Assembly (NCBI RefSeq): GCF_000236905.1
Contig: NC_016522.1
Coordinates: 930,001 to 994,000 of the forward strand
Source of the DNA: Tetrapisispora phaffii CBS 4417
Lineage: Eukaryota > Ascomycota > Saccharomycetes > Saccharomycetales > Saccharomycetaceae
Length of the DNA stretch: 64,000 nucleotides
Reading direction: 5' to 3'
In this document: piece by piece, positions 41,240 through 51,175 of the stretch
Numbering within the stretch: the first letter of the stretch is position 1
Layout: every line of letters begins with the position of its first letter
Notes under the pieces: model-generated
What the model was told of the DNA's origin: nothing
What the model saw: the letters and a program-made list of their open reading frames with translations, nothing else
The model's database searches: none
Made by a program: the position numbers and the translations under genes

Positions 41240-42298
41240 TTATCTTCTTCCCTTCTTGTGCTTTTGTTTTGGTTTATCTGTTCCGTTGATACGTGCTATT
41301 TCCTGTTTCGATATCACTAACCCATTTCTTGTCGATCTACCAACACTTTGGATCTTTAATCCACGCTTACGCATACTGTTTCTTTGTCTATCCTTGGTTT
41401 TAATACTTGTACCAATTCTTCTCTCGATGTCTTTCTTATATGTTGCATCGATCTTTCTGAACTGGCCCTTCTTCACTTTAGCCAATACAATACCACCATC
41501 TTTTGCTTCTTGTTCAAATCTATTGATCTTTGTAACATGCGATTTAACCATACCTTTTCTAATTTGCATCGGGACCTTCTCAAGTTTGCCGATCTTATGA
41601 GCGTTACCATTTATTTTGGATAATCGATTCAATCTCATTTCTAAAGTTCTGGCTCTTGCTTTCCCTGTCAACATATCATCTTGAAAAGTAATGTCTTTAG
41701 AATGTGTGCTATCCATGTTCTGTAACGTTTGTCTAGCCCCGGAGCCAGCTTCTGTAGTACTGCTTCCAGAATTTAACGAACTCAACAAGTGAGATTCCCT
41801 TAAAAACTGTTGCAACTGGAGATCGTTTTCCAAATTTTCTTTTTCTAGTTCTTCATTCTCATCACTATCTTCGTTCTTGTCTAGTTCCTCCATTGCATGC
41901 TTTAACTCGGTCTTTTTAACCTGTGTCAATGTCTTACCGCTTCTTACCAGTTTTTGCTCCTTCTTACTTGGTGTGATAAACTGTCCATCTCTAAACGATT
42001 CTTGAAACTTGATCACTTTAGGACCCTTTCTCACAACTTCTTTCTTAACTGATTCCACTTCCACTCCTGCTTCCGATTCCGATTCCAATTCCAATTCAGA
42101 ATCAACACTTTCATCAGATAAATCATTATCACTCTCAGAGTTTCCCAAGTCACTCTCAGAGCCAGATCCCTCTTCTTCAATGTTCTTTGTCTTATCGTCA
42201 AACCCCATCGACTCTAACGAACCGAATTGTGCTTCAAATGCTCGCCTTTGAGCTTCTAAGGCCCTGGCATAATCGCCTTCATCCCCGGAGCCACCCAT
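41240..42298 (-). CDS. FAF1: 40S ribosome biogenesis factor Faf1
   Basis: Nucleolar protein needed for pre-rRNA cleavage at A0, A1 and A2 and 40S assembly. 352 residues (S. cerevisiae 346). The N-terminal RALEAQRRAFEAQFGSLE is followed by a Ser/Glu/Asp-rich acidic region (about 45-85) and a basic C-terminal half rich in Lys/Arg ending KPKQKHKKGRR. It is divergently transcribed from HIS6. The shared 318-bp promoter has a PAC and an RRPE-like element typical of ribosome-biogenesis genes. Confidence 0.93.
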   Translation of the reverse strand: MGGSGDEGDYARALEAQRRAFEAQFGSLESMGFDDKTKNIEEEGSGSESDLGNSESDNDLSDESVDSELELESESEAGVEVESVKKEVVRKGPKVIKFQESFRDGQFITPSKKEQKLVRSGKTLTQVKKTELKHAMEELDKNEDSDENEELEKENLENDLQLQQFLRESHLLSSLNSGSSTTEAGSGARQTLQNMDSTHSKDITFQDDMLTGKARARTLEMRLNRLSKINGNAHKIGKLEKVPMQIRKGMVKSHVTKINRFEQEAKDGGIVLAKVKKGQFRKIDATYKKDIERRIGTSIKTKDRQRNSMRKRGLKIQSVGRSTRNGLVISKQEIARINGTDKPKQKHKKGRR

Positions 42299-42616
42299 AT
42301 TTCGTCGATATAGTTTGTGTGGTGGTTAAATAATGGACGTCAAGAGATCATCATAGCATCAAATAACCACTTTTATATACGTTCACATCTTTTGCGATGA
42401 GCTTGAGATGACCTTCAAATTTTTACATAACAACCTTCGCACAATAGATCACTAACCACGAAACATACAACTCAAATGCCTTAACATAAGTATATACATA
42501 TATAAGTGATGAGTGATAATAGTCATTGGTTTTAACAACAGGTTCTTGCTAGGTCTGACGTTCCTGAACTCTCTCAATTACTTTGCTATCAAGCAGATCT
42601 CCATCACATTTAAAGT
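42299..42616. other. Divergent FAF1/HIS6 promoter
   Basis: 318 bp between two divergent starts. Contains the PAC/RRPE pair listed separately. No perfect Gcn4 site TGACTCA was found for HIS6. Confidence 0.6.
42394..42424. promoter_or_regulatory. PAC and RRPE-like elements
   Basis: GCGATGAG (42394-42401) is an exact PAC core, and AAATTTTT (42417-42424) resembles RRPE. The pair lies about 95-125 bp upstream of FAF1, the normal spacing for ribosome-biogenesis promoters. Confidence 0.7.
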
Positions 42617-43405
42617 ATGACGAAATTTGTTGGCTGCATCGACTTACATAATGGACAAGTGAAACAAATCGTTGGAGCTACTCTCACGCAGAAGGAGTCA
42701 GATGTGCCAGTCACCAATTTCGTCTCTAATAAACCATCTTCATATTTCTCAAGACTATACAAGGATAATAATATTGAGGGTTGCCATGTAATTAAATTGG
42801 GTCCAAATAATGATACTGCTGCGTTAGAGGCTTTGAAACAGTCGCCTAACTTTTTACAAGTAGGAGGTGGAATTAATGATTCAAATTGTTTAGAATGGTT
42901 ACAGTATGCAAGCAAAGTGATTGTCACCAGCTGGCTTTTTGACGACAATGGTAAGTTTCTAATGGGGAGATTACAAGAACTGTCCAGTAAATGCGGTGCC
43001 GATAGGATCGTAGTCGATCTGAGTTGTAGAAGAACTAGTGATACAAAATGGATTGTTGCAATGAACAAATGGCAAAAATTAACGGATTTAGAATTGAACG
43101 AGGAAACATTTATAGAATTGAGTCAATATACTGACGAGTTTCTGATACATGCAGCAGATGTAGAAGGCCTATCTAATGGAATTGATGAGGCTTTGGTGGA
43201 AAAATTATACCAATGGACTAAGAACATTGCAAAACCTCTAAAGATTGTATATGCAGGTGGAGCAAAATCCGTTACCGATCTTGATCTTGTTAATAGGCTC
43301 AGTAAAGGTAAAGTTGACTTAACTTACGGTAGTTCACTAGATCTATTTGGTGGTAATCTAGTTAAATTTGATGATTGTTGTGCATGGAATAATTCACATA
43401 AATAG
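42617..43405 (+). CDS. HIS6: ProFAR isomerase, histidine biosynthesis
   Basis: Phosphoribosyl-5-amino-1-phosphoribosyl-4-imidazolecarboxamide isomerase, fourth step of histidine synthesis. 262 residues (S. cerevisiae 261). A TIM-barrel of the HisA type: the first strand carries the catalytic-base motif [20 protein letters not shown] marks the phosphate-binding loop near residue 83, and [11 protein letters not shown] lies near residue 216. Neighbour order FAF1-HIS6-RPB3-TIM44 matches S. cerevisiae chromosome IX. Confidence 0.97.
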   Translation: MTKFVGCIDLHNGQVKQIVGATLTQKESDVPVTNFVSNKPSSYFSRLYKDNNIEGCHVIKLGPNNDTAALEALKQSPNFLQVGGGINDSNCLEWLQYASKVIVTSWLFDDNGKFLMGRLQELSSKCGADRIVVDLSCRRTSDTKWIVAMNKWQKLTDLELNEETFIELSQYTDEFLIHAADVEGLSNGIDEALVEKLYQWTKNIAKPLKIVYAGGAKSVTDLDLVNRLSKGKVDLTYGSSLDLFGGNLVKFDDCCAWNNSHK

Positions 43406-43589
43406 TTCTGTTGACAAAATAACTAGATCTATTTTATATATTAAATATTACATGAATTTTTATGAGTATTATATTTATATAACAGAAAGGAACTATAAAG
43501 GTAGTTTTACATTATTCTTTTTTTGTTTTCCGTATTTTTTTAATTGAATGTTGGTTAAAAGGGTTCATTTCCATCACATATGTGATTCA

Positions 43590-44522
43590 TTACCATGCAC
43601 CATCGTAACTATTATTATTTCCCGATGCATACGGATCATTTTCAGTTCCATTCATTGTAATATCTTCTCCGTCCATTTCACCATTATTGACGTTGTTGTT
43701 TCCAGCATAGTTAACTTTATCTTGGTCCAATCTATTTAATGCTAATAATATTGATGCAACTTTCTTTTGTAGAATGTCAATCCCTCTAACTATGACTTGA
43801 TCAGATGTCACTGTACCGATGGTTTCAACATTCATGTAGAAAGTATCGGCTTTGGCCTTATAATCAAATTCACTACCTTCGTTAGGAGGATCTTCATATT
43901 CACAGTTTTTAGATTGAGGCCATTCTTTTGCGGCATCTTGCTCGTACCAATATTCTGTATGTTTTAATTTATTCCAAGGATCATATTCAAATTCAATGGC
44001 AGCTGCAGGGCCCCATTTGGCATGCTCTTTAGCAATACCCTTTTTAGCTATACATGTGAATTTTAGTTCTTGACCTTTCCTTAATTTACAAATCAGAACA
44101 CCATTACCTTCTTTGTCTTGTATGATTGGATGTCCTATATTACGACCCAATAGATCGGATACAATCACTAAATCTTTCGAGTAAACGTTAGTAGTACTTT
44201 CGCTTTCACCCAATGCTTGTAAAGTTAAAACAACAGAACATTTGTCACAATGATCTTCACAGAAACAATCACGACTGTATTCCAATTGCTCTATGTCAGC
44301 ACTCTGCAGAGGAACCAACCCCAATCTATGAGCAATAAACTCATCTGCCAACACTGTAGTATTACTAATAACTTCAACAGAATCGATAGCTAGGGTAGGG
44401 ATTTCAGCTATCATAACTCTACGGAATGCGTTGGCCATCGCCAAATCGACATTAGATACAATGAAATCAACATTATCCTTAGTAGCTTCTCTAATTTTCA
44501 CTTGTGGACCTTCGTCACTCAT
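43590..44522 (-). CDS. RPB3: RNA polymerase II subunit Rpb3
   Basis: Alpha-like subunit that with Rpb11 forms the assembly platform of RNA polymerase II. 310 residues (S. cerevisiae 318). The N-terminal dimerisation domain ([21 protein letters not shown]) is followed by a zinc site of clustered cysteines ([10 protein letters not shown], about residues 86-95) and the alpha-type insert domain. The C-terminal tail is Asn/Gly/Asp-rich. HIS6 and RPB3 are convergent with 184 bp between stops. Confidence 0.97.
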   Translation of the reverse strand: MSDEGPQVKIREATKDNVDFIVSNVDLAMANAFRRVMIAEIPTLAIDSVEVISNTTVLADEFIAHRLGLVPLQSADIEQLEYSRDCFCEDHCDKCSVVLTLQALGESESTTNVYSKDLVIVSDLLGRNIGHPIIQDKEGNGVLICKLRKGQELKFTCIAKKGIAKEHAKWGPAAAIEFEYDPWNKLKHTEYWYEQDAAKEWPQSKNCEYEDPPNEGSEFDYKAKADTFYMNVETIGTVTSDQVIVRGIDILQKKVASILLALNRLDQDKVNYAGNNNVNNGEMDGEDITMNGTENDPYASGNNNSYDGAW

Positions 44523-45079
44523 GGTTATTCAATTAATAAGAAACGTAAATCCAGTCAATATATCTATTTATAACCTTTAAACCAAATGTAAAGCGGCAAA
44601 CAATTAAAAAAAAAACCAGAAGAAGATGTGTTTTTACAGAACTAACTAACTACCTCCAACAACAATAAACACACACACTCCAGTTAAACAGTAATGTATA
44701 TTTGCTGAACTTGACGATTCACTTTTTAATGCTAGTTCAACACTGACTATAAGTACAAGTTTCTATTCAGTTGATATCATTTATAATATTGCTTTGTAAT
44801 TTTTGTCATGTTTTGAAATTTTATCTTCAACTTATATCTAAGAAATCATAATAAACGATGTTCAACTGTATAACTTTAACGATTTCGTTAAAGGTAGATA
44901 TAGATATATATCTACAAGTACGTAGAAGCATATCTTGATTTATGTTTAAGCAATGATGGGTTGCCTGTTACTGCACATCTACCAGTTAGTTTCTTGACAA
45001 TGCTTTATTATATTGACGATTGAACTTGTTGTATTTCGGGACATTATTTAAGAGCAAAACAGCGAAATATATTCATACA
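44523..45079. other. Divergent promoter region of RPB3 and the small membrane protein
   Basis: 557 bp, AT-rich. No site or RNA gene assigned. Confidence 0.5.
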
Positions 45080-45487
45080 ATGGCAGAAAGTAAGCTTGCT
45101 TCCAATATAGATAGTGGTAATGGTTCCAATGTACCACAAGAGACACTGAAAGTTCCCGATGTGAGATTAGAACAATCTTTTAATAATGCGTTGCAAAAAG
45201 AAGCTGAGAAGCAAAGAGTAGCTAAATTGAAGAAAGAAGGTTTAGATGATTCGAAGATTTTACAAATACAAAAAAATGAACCTGCAACAGTTACCAAATA
45301 CATTGTATGGAAAGTGATCTTGAGAGATATGATCTTGATGCCTTTTATACAGGGTGCTCTCTTTACTGGGTTACTTATGGCCGTTAAACCATGGTTAAGA
45401 GGTGTTGTTGGCAATGGAAGAAGATTTGGGTCATATATATATAAACTTGTTTTAGGTAAAGATTTAGTTAAACCAAAAGACCATTAA
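45080..45487 (+). CDS. Unidentified small single-pass membrane protein
   Basis: I do not recognise this protein. 135 residues from ATG 45080 (MAESKLASNIDSG); an in-frame TTG lies 20 codons upstream. The N-terminal 30 residues are Ser/Asn-rich. Residues about 32-75 are a charged, probably helical segment (NNALQKEAEKQRVAKLKKEG). Residues about 80-108 form a hydrophobic segment likely to cross a membrane (MILMPFIQGALFTGLLMAVK). The tail is basic and Gly/Arg-containing. It lies between RPB3 and TIM44, where S. cerevisiae has no annotated gene in my memory. The well-formed frame and the balanced composition argue for a real gene; organelle and function are unknown. Confidence 0.75.
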   Translation: MAESKLASNIDSGNGSNVPQETLKVPDVRLEQSFNNALQKEAEKQRVAKLKKEGLDDSKILQIQKNEPATVTKYIVWKVILRDMILMPFIQGALFTGLLMAVKPWLRGVVGNGRRFGSYIYKLVLGKDLVKPKDH

Positions 45488-45676
45488 TAAATATAAAACA
45501 TTATTACTTATTTGTTTATTTGCGGATCATGTATTAAATACACTACATATTTAATAAACTATATATATATATACAAGAAAATTATATACTTCTCTGTTTT
45601 TGAACTTGTTTTTTTGACATTATTCGTTGAAGTTCATTTTGAAATATTTAATATTATAATGAATATTTCGTTATCT

Positions 45677-46927
45677 CTAGGTAAATTGCCTTGATCCACC
45701 ACGAACAAATTCTAGAATCTTCCAACCTTCTGTCTCATCATCATCGATATTATCTGGATCTCTCGTAAAGACCATTGCGTAGGAGCTCATCATGATATTG
45801 GATTCGTCACCAGCGCCTAGTTCTCCAGTTTTCACTTTACGATATAAATGCAATTCTTGTGCTCTACAACCGACAACCAGGACTGGAATGTCCTGTGGAG
45901 CCAGTAGTTTGGCACTTACAATATCAACACCCCTGATATCCAAGATTCTGCCGTCTGTAAACAATTGTTGTTTTCTTAGTTCCTTTTGTTGAGCTGCATA
46001 GACATTGAATGGAGCTTCACTGAACCATTTCTTAAGAACAACCTCATCACCTTTAACATAAGCTTCAAGTACTTCAGGAATGATATAATCTCTTAGATGT
46101 TTAGTGAATGCAGCATTAGAGAAAGTTGGATCCATTAACTTGAATTGAGAATAAACTCTTGAAGATTCAGTCTCAGCGAAAAACCCACTAATCTTATTTG
46201 AAATGGTTCTCAATACAACAATCAAAGGATTTTCATTCTCATCCCATACTCTAACTTTGAAACTTTTCATAGTCTTACCTACAACTGTTTTTTCTTTAAA
46301 ATCGTCTATCTTCTTACCAAATGATTCCTTTGATTCGACATTCGTAGCCACAATAGCAGTCCCCGCCTCTTCGTTACTCTTGGTAGCTCTTACCCTTTTA
46401 CCGGAAGCCAAATCAGCTTCTCTCTTTTTTCTTCTTTGTTCTTTGGAAATGAAACCACCATAACGTGAACTTTCACCATCATCAATTACTTCTGAAACTT
46501 CTTTATACACTTGTGTTTGTCTTACCGGTTCGAAACTTTCATCAATTTTTTTGGCACCTTGACTGACCACTTTTCTGGTACTCTTACCAATTTCAGAATC
46601 CCACGTTTTCTTTGCGAGATCTTCAACAGTCTCACCAGTTTTTTTCAAAGTTTTGCTAACGATAGTAGACGATTGTTGTGCTTTAACATATGCTTCTTTA
46701 GCCTTTTTATACGCCTCACTTTGACCTAACCTACCAGATGCATCTTGCAGTGTCTTAATATTATCTTGTAATTCTTGCGATTTCTCCCATTCTTTCTTGA
46801 AAGTTTCTCTAAAAATTTGAATAGGCGTCTTGCCGCCACCATTTCTTAACACAGTACTAGTTGAAAAATAAGCGACATTATGTCCTAATAGAAGATTGGT
46901 CCTCTTAGTCAAAATACTCCTCGACAT
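45677..46927 (-). CDS. TIM44: Mitochondrial import motor anchor Tim44
   Basis: Peripheral inner-membrane protein on the matrix side that anchors mtHsp70 (Ssc1) to the TIM23 translocase. 416 residues (S. cerevisiae 431). The N-terminal presequence MSRSILTKRTNLLLGHNVAYFST is followed by a helical region (about 30-150) with TPIQIFRETFKKEWEKSQELQDN. The C-terminal Tim44 domain (about 215-416) includes FMDPTFSNAAFTKHLRDYIIPE-like sequence and VVGCRAQELHLYRKVKTG. An upstream GTG in frame would add four residues; the ATG at 46927 is used. Confidence 0.97.
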   Translation of the reverse strand: MSRSILTKRTNLLLGHNVAYFSTSTVLRNGGGKTPIQIFRETFKKEWEKSQELQDNIKTLQDASGRLGQSEAYKKAKEAYVKAQQSSTIVSKTLKKTGETVEDLAKKTWDSEIGKSTRKVVSQGAKKIDESFEPVRQTQVYKEVSEVIDDGESSRYGGFISKEQRRKKREADLASGKRVRATKSNEEAGTAIVATNVESKESFGKKIDDFKEKTVVGKTMKSFKVRVWDENENPLIVVLRTISNKISGFFAETESSRVYSQFKLMDPTFSNAAFTKHLRDYIIPEVLEAYVKGDEVVLKKWFSEAPFNVYAAQQKELRKQQLFTDGRILDIRGVDIVSAKLLAPQDIPVLVVGCRAQELHLYRKVKTGELGAGDESNIMMSSYAMVFTRDPDNIDDDETEGWKILEFVRGGSRQFT

Positions 46928-47634
46928 ATTGTTATTCACGCAAAATTTTTATTCTATTGTATTATATCTATCAATGACGCCAATCAAAAAAAAAACAATT
47001 ACAGATCCAAATATAACGACAAAACCAAAAAAAATTATAAAAAGAGGCCTTGTATTTCCCTTTGCTTAATTTTAATCTACTCCCTAACTCTCTTAAATCG
47101 TATCTAGATATGCTTTACCGATATAATAAAATGTATGATATTAACATTTATTACATTGAGTTAATGTTATATATATATTATCTTTTCCATAATGAAGCAT
47201 TTCAATTTTGAAATGCTTCAATTTTCCAAAAAAGTTGTGTTACCCGGACTTCCATTATTTTAATTAAAAACGTGATTCTCTTATTTGTTACACAAAAACG
47301 TTTTATTAAGTTATTTTGATTAACCGCCCAAACCTTATATTAAATACCACGATTTAATTATATATATAAGAGAGAGAACTAGAGAAGATAGTTCGATTGG
47401 ACTTGGATGAGAAGAAGATATTCAATAAACTAAAGGAAGAAACCAGAGAGTGTATATATTTTGTGGATGTTTTGTAGACTGCGTTAAATGAGAGTCTATT
47501 TATTAGTATAACATAGTTTTTTTTATTATAAAATTTGTTTGTTTTTTTTACTTTGGATTGAGCTAGATTGGTTTTTGGATGATTAAATAAGACGTTCCTT
47601 CTAATTTTACCCTTTTTCGTTGTTGCTTTTCTTT
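46928..47634. other. Divergent promoter region TIM44/ULP2
   Basis: 707 bp of AT-rich sequence with an 11-bp perfect inverted repeat at 47193-47220. Confidence 0.6.
47193..47220. repeat. Perfect 11-bp inverted repeat
   Basis: Arms TGAAGCATTTC and GAAATGCTTCA around AATTTT. It lies about 270 bp from the TIM44 start and 415 bp from the ULP2 start. It could be a dimeric protein site or a hairpin. Confidence 0.85.
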
Positions 47635-50451
47635 ATGATAAAAAATATGAATAATTTAAATAATATTACTCCTAATAATCAGAAGAGATTTAATGAATTA
47701 AATCAAGATTTTGAAGTTATAGAAAGTTCACCTTTAAAGAGAATCAACAATTTAAAACATAGACAGCAAGAACATAGACATAATGGATTATTATTTTCTT
47801 CGCCAAATATCGAGATAAATAAACAACGCACTTTAAAGGATAGTACTACTACCGAGTCAAATTTAGACAAACAATATCAAAATATGAAAATTAAATTTAA
47901 TCTTACCGGTTTTTTTTATATTTTGGATGGTGAAAATAACACACATAAATTTAGAAATAGTCTTTTAAATTTTAAACAGATTAAATCTGAAGATTTTAAA
48001 ATTAAAATCAGATCAGAAGATAATAATATAAAAATTACATTTGATGATTTGTTAAAACAATCTGAAAAAATTATTTTTGATATGAATACAACTACAATGG
48101 GTATAATTTTAAAGGAAAAGATTAATTTAAATGAAAAACTTAATTCAAGATTAATTCTATGGATGAATAGTGACATTTCAGGACTAGATAAAAAATTAAA
48201 TAAAATTAAAACATTAATTTTAAAATCAATAGAGTTATCGGGTTATGAAACAAAAATTAATTTAAATATAACAGGTACAAAATATGAGATTGAAAAATTA
48301 TTGAAATTACAAGCATTAGAGGATTATAAAATTTTAGAATTAGATAAAATTAAAAATTTGGATACTTTGACATCAATGGATAATAGTAATAATTTAAAGA
48401 AAAGGCATATCTATAGTTTTACGTCAACTGCACCAACTATGGTAGATAAAAATAGGATTGAAAATTCACCAGAACCAAATATGATTAATACTCCAATCAC
48501 AAATAAAAATAATGATAATTCTATCTTCAATAACACTAGTCCCATAATAGAGAAAAAAAAAGGGATAGCTCCATTTAAATTTTTATGGAACTCCCAAAAA
48601 AATTCTTTAAGTTCATATTCATATTCAAATCTAAGAGATAGTTCCCCTAATATACCCAACGAAATCTTAAAGGAAACCATCGACAATACAGTCACAAATT
48701 ATGAACAGAAAATTGCATTACCAAATGAAATGACAAAAGAAGATATATATGACATTTGTGAAGTTCCAGCTATTTTTAAACCGAATTTAGTCTATAAATT
48801 TAATGATGGTACAACTTTTACAATAACAAATCAAGATTTTAAATGCCTTTATAATAATGATTGGGCTAATGATATGATACTAGATTTTTTCATAAAATAT
48901 TTTATTGAAGAATCTATAACTAAAAATATAATTAATGAAAATGATGTATCTATAATGTCGTCATTTTTTTACTTAAAATTGATTAGTGATCCTACAAATT
49001 ATTACAAGAATGTTAAAAAATGGGTTAATAATTCAAATTTATTTAATAAGAAGTTTATTGTGATACCTTTAAATATTTCATATCATTGGTTAGGTTGTAT
49101 CATTATAAATTTCGATAAAGTTTACAATTTCTTCCAAAATAATATCAATGAATTAGATCAAAATATACTAACTATTGCTGATATTCCAAAGATTAACATT
49201 TTAACTTTTGATTCACTAAGTCAAGCAGATGCAAAAAATATCGTTCCAATAAAACAATTTATTTTAAATTACTTGGAGGATAAATGTAATTTAAGTTTAC
49301 CAGATGAAGTGGTTGAAATTAAAAAATGCTTAGTTCCTCAACAGTCAAATTTCAGCGATTGTGGGTTTCATGTGATCTCAAATATTCGAACATTTTTTGA
49401 AGATCCAGGAGAGACAATAAAGATATGGAACATGACAGATCCAGGTGAATATAAGAATTGTCCTGAGAAAATAAATGATTTTTTTGGATTTAATAAACAT
49501 AGAAATGAAAGAGAAAATTATAGAGCTATACTTTTACATTTACAAAGAAACCAAGTAAAACGAAAATTGCTTGAAGATGCTTTTCAAGAGAAGGAAAGTC
49601 AAAACACTGAGGATGATGAGGATTTTGAAATAGTCTCCAACTGTGACATAAAACATAAAAATTCAAATAGTTTGTCACAAGACGAAGAAGTTGTTAGGAA
49701 TGAAGAAGAAGATAGAATCGATGATAATTACAATATCGATAACAATGATAATAATACAGTAACACATAATTTATTACCGAATAACGATGATATTGCTTCT
49801 GACCAAAAGCAACCTCTTACATATGGAGATGAAGGGCGTGATTCAATAAATGAAGTACTGAAAACTAACGAAGTTACTTCACGGAATATTTTAGAGACTT
49901 CACCACCCATTCCTGATAACGAGCTGCCATATACAGGTACAACTTCAAAGTATTTCGGTGAGTCTAGGTTAAAATCAAGACAAAGTCATATAGACATAAT
50001 TTCCAGTGCGCCGACTGAGGGTCCAAATGAAGGTGGTAATTATTACCCTAGAGAAAGTCAAGCAATAGATGAGCCAGTCTCAGATAAATTTATGGTTAAT
50101 CAATCTTCGGCAAACTCCAGCGTATTTTTTAACGGAAGGAGAACCATGTCAGATGATGATCTTAACAATGCCGATAATAACGCATTAAATAATCAACCCA
50201 AATTGTCTGATAATGTGGAAGGGAATATTACTATAATAGAAAGTGACATCTCAGATGCAGAAGGCTTGCCAGTAAGTGAGATGAATACTTCATCTATACC
50301 CTTTAAATCAGAGCATGTAAACATTTTATTAACGAAGAGGCATGATACAAACCATTATGAAAACATAAGAAATACATTAAATTCAGAATATGAAGAACAA
50401 GATGATGACGAAGAGGATAACTCAAACGACATAGAGGTTATTAGCTTGTAA
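47635..50451 (+). CDS. ULP2: SUMO protease Ulp2
   Basis: Nuclear C48 cysteine protease that trims poly-SUMO chains, important for chromosome segregation and rDNA cohesion. 938 residues from ATG 47635 (S. cerevisiae 1034); ATG 47647 is an alternative start. The catalytic domain covers about residues 395-640: DWANDMILDFF near its start, His484 in YHWLGC, Asp526 in TFDSLSQ, and Cys576 in NFSDCGFHVI, the full His-Asp-Cys triad. The N-terminal 380 residues are very Asn/Lys/Ile-rich. The C-terminal 300 residues are acidic and Asn/Ser-rich and end with DDDEEDNSNDIEVISL, a SUMO-interaction-like tail. Confidence 0.93.
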   Translation: MIKNMNNLNNITPNNQKRFNELNQDFEVIESSPLKRINNLKHRQQEHRHNGLLFSSPNIEINKQRTLKDSTTTESNLDKQYQNMKIKFNLTGFFYILDGENNTHKFRNSLLNFKQIKSEDFKIKIRSEDNNIKITFDDLLKQSEKIIFDMNTTTMGIILKEKINLNEKLNSRLILWMNSDISGLDKKLNKIKTLILKSIELSGYETKINLNITGTKYEIEKLLKLQALEDYKILELDKIKNLDTLTSMDNSNNLKKRHIYSFTSTAPTMVDKNRIENSPEPNMINTPITNKNNDNSIFNNTSPIIEKKKGIAPFKFLWNSQKNSLSSYSYSNLRDSSPNIPNEILKETIDNTVTNYEQKIALPNEMTKEDIYDICEVPAIFKPNLVYKFNDGTTFTITNQDFKCLYNNDWANDMILDFFIKYFIEESITKNIINENDVSIMSSFFYLKLISDPTNYYKNVKKWVNNSNLFNKKFIVIPLNISYHWLGCIIINFDKVYNFFQNNINELDQNILTIADIPKINILTFDSLSQADAKNIVPIKQFILNYLEDKCNLSLPDEVVEIKKCLVPQQSNFSDCGFHVISNIRTFFEDPGETIKIWNMTDPGEYKNCPEKINDFFGFNKHRNERENYRAILLHLQRNQVKRKLLEDAFQEKESQNTEDDEDFEIVSNCDIKHKNSNSLSQDEEVVRNEEEDRIDDNYNIDNNDNNTVTHNLLPNNDDIASDQKQPLTYGDEGRDSINEVLKTNEVTSRNILETSPPIPDNELPYTGTTSKYFGESRLKSRQSHIDIISSAPTEGPNEGGNYYPRESQAIDEPVSDKFMVNQSSANSSVFFNGRRTMSDDDLNNADNNALNNQPKLSDNVEGNITIIESDISDAEGLPVSEMNTSSIPFKSEHVNILLTKRHDTNHYENIRNTLNSEYEEQDDDEEDNSNDIEVISL

Positions 50452-50640
50452 AATTGGTTGGCATACATAATAACAAGAATACATATATAATAAAGCATAC
50501 CCTAATACATATATATATATTGAAGTATAACATTTATACCAATGCATAAACGAAAGATATAATTTTCAAAAGTCAGTATAAACATTTATTTCTTTACTAG
50601 AAACATGACAGTCATTACAGTAGTTGCAATCAAAAAAGCC

Positions 50641-50645
50641 AAAAA
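50641..50645 (-). terminator. RNA polymerase III terminator of tRNA-Lys
   Basis: A T-run on the transcribed strand adjoins the tRNA 3' end; a second six-T run follows at 50632-50637. Confidence 0.75.
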
Positions 50646-50718
50646 AGCCCTGTAGGGGGATCGAACCCCTAACCTTGTGATTAAGAGTCACACGCGCTAC
50701 CGATTGCGCCAACAAGGC
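50646..50718 (-). tRNA. tRNA-Lys (CUU)
   Basis: A 73-nt cloverleaf with acceptor GCCTTGT/ACAGGGC, anticodon CTT in GACTCTTAATC, and T-arm GGGGTTCGATCCCC. Near-identical to the yeast lysine tRNA for AAG. A sigma-like LTR starts 16 bp upstream. Confidence 0.97.
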
Positions 50719-50728
50719 CCAATTTAAT

Positions 50729-50733
50729 GAAAT
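50729..50733. repeat. 5-bp target duplication, LTR copy 2 (tRNA side)
   Basis: GAAAT, repeated at 51171-51175. It lies 11-15 bp upstream of the mature tRNA-Lys 5' end. Confidence 0.85.
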
Positions 50734-51170
50734 TGTTGTAATATAAGCTCAACAAGAGTGAGATTACGATATAACAGTAATAATATTTCCTATTTAGGAA
50801 CTATTACTGAAACAGTTACGAAACATTAATATTTCCTGTTTAGGAAATATTGTCACCAACTGGAACAGCTGATGTCGCCACGAATGCAATGACAAGTTCA
50901 ACGAGGCACATTGCAAATTGTAGCTAAACTAAAAGTATAAATAGGAGACCTATTTATACTTCTAGTATTTGGATGATCATGTAACTTATTATTAGATATT
51001 ATGTAGAATATATAAAAAGAAGCAAGTTTCTGTTTTACGTTGAAAATAATAAGAAGATCCGATCCTGCGCTTCCTATCTGCCATAATATAATAGTCTGTC
51101 TTACATCTGTCTATCTATTATATTATAATCCTGTCATAACTCTGTCTATTGTAGTATCCGTATTACAATA
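50734..51170 (+). mobile_element. Solo LTR, Ty3/sigma-like, copy 2
   Basis: A 437-bp solo LTR on the plus strand, TGTTGTAATATAAGC to GTATTACAATA, flanked by perfect GAAAT duplications. From 50827 to its end it appears identical to copy 1. Its first 93 bp instead carry several substitutions and an extra 46 bp: the inverted repeat with the TTCCT-TTT-AGGAA core occurs twice (about 50785-50805 and 50828-50851). Its 5' end faces the tRNA, opposite to copy 1. No internal element sequence is attached. Confidence 0.9.
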
Positions 51171-51175
51171 GAAAT
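51171..51175. repeat. 5-bp target duplication, LTR copy 2 (distal side)
   Basis: GAAAT, identical to 50729-50733. Confidence 0.85.
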
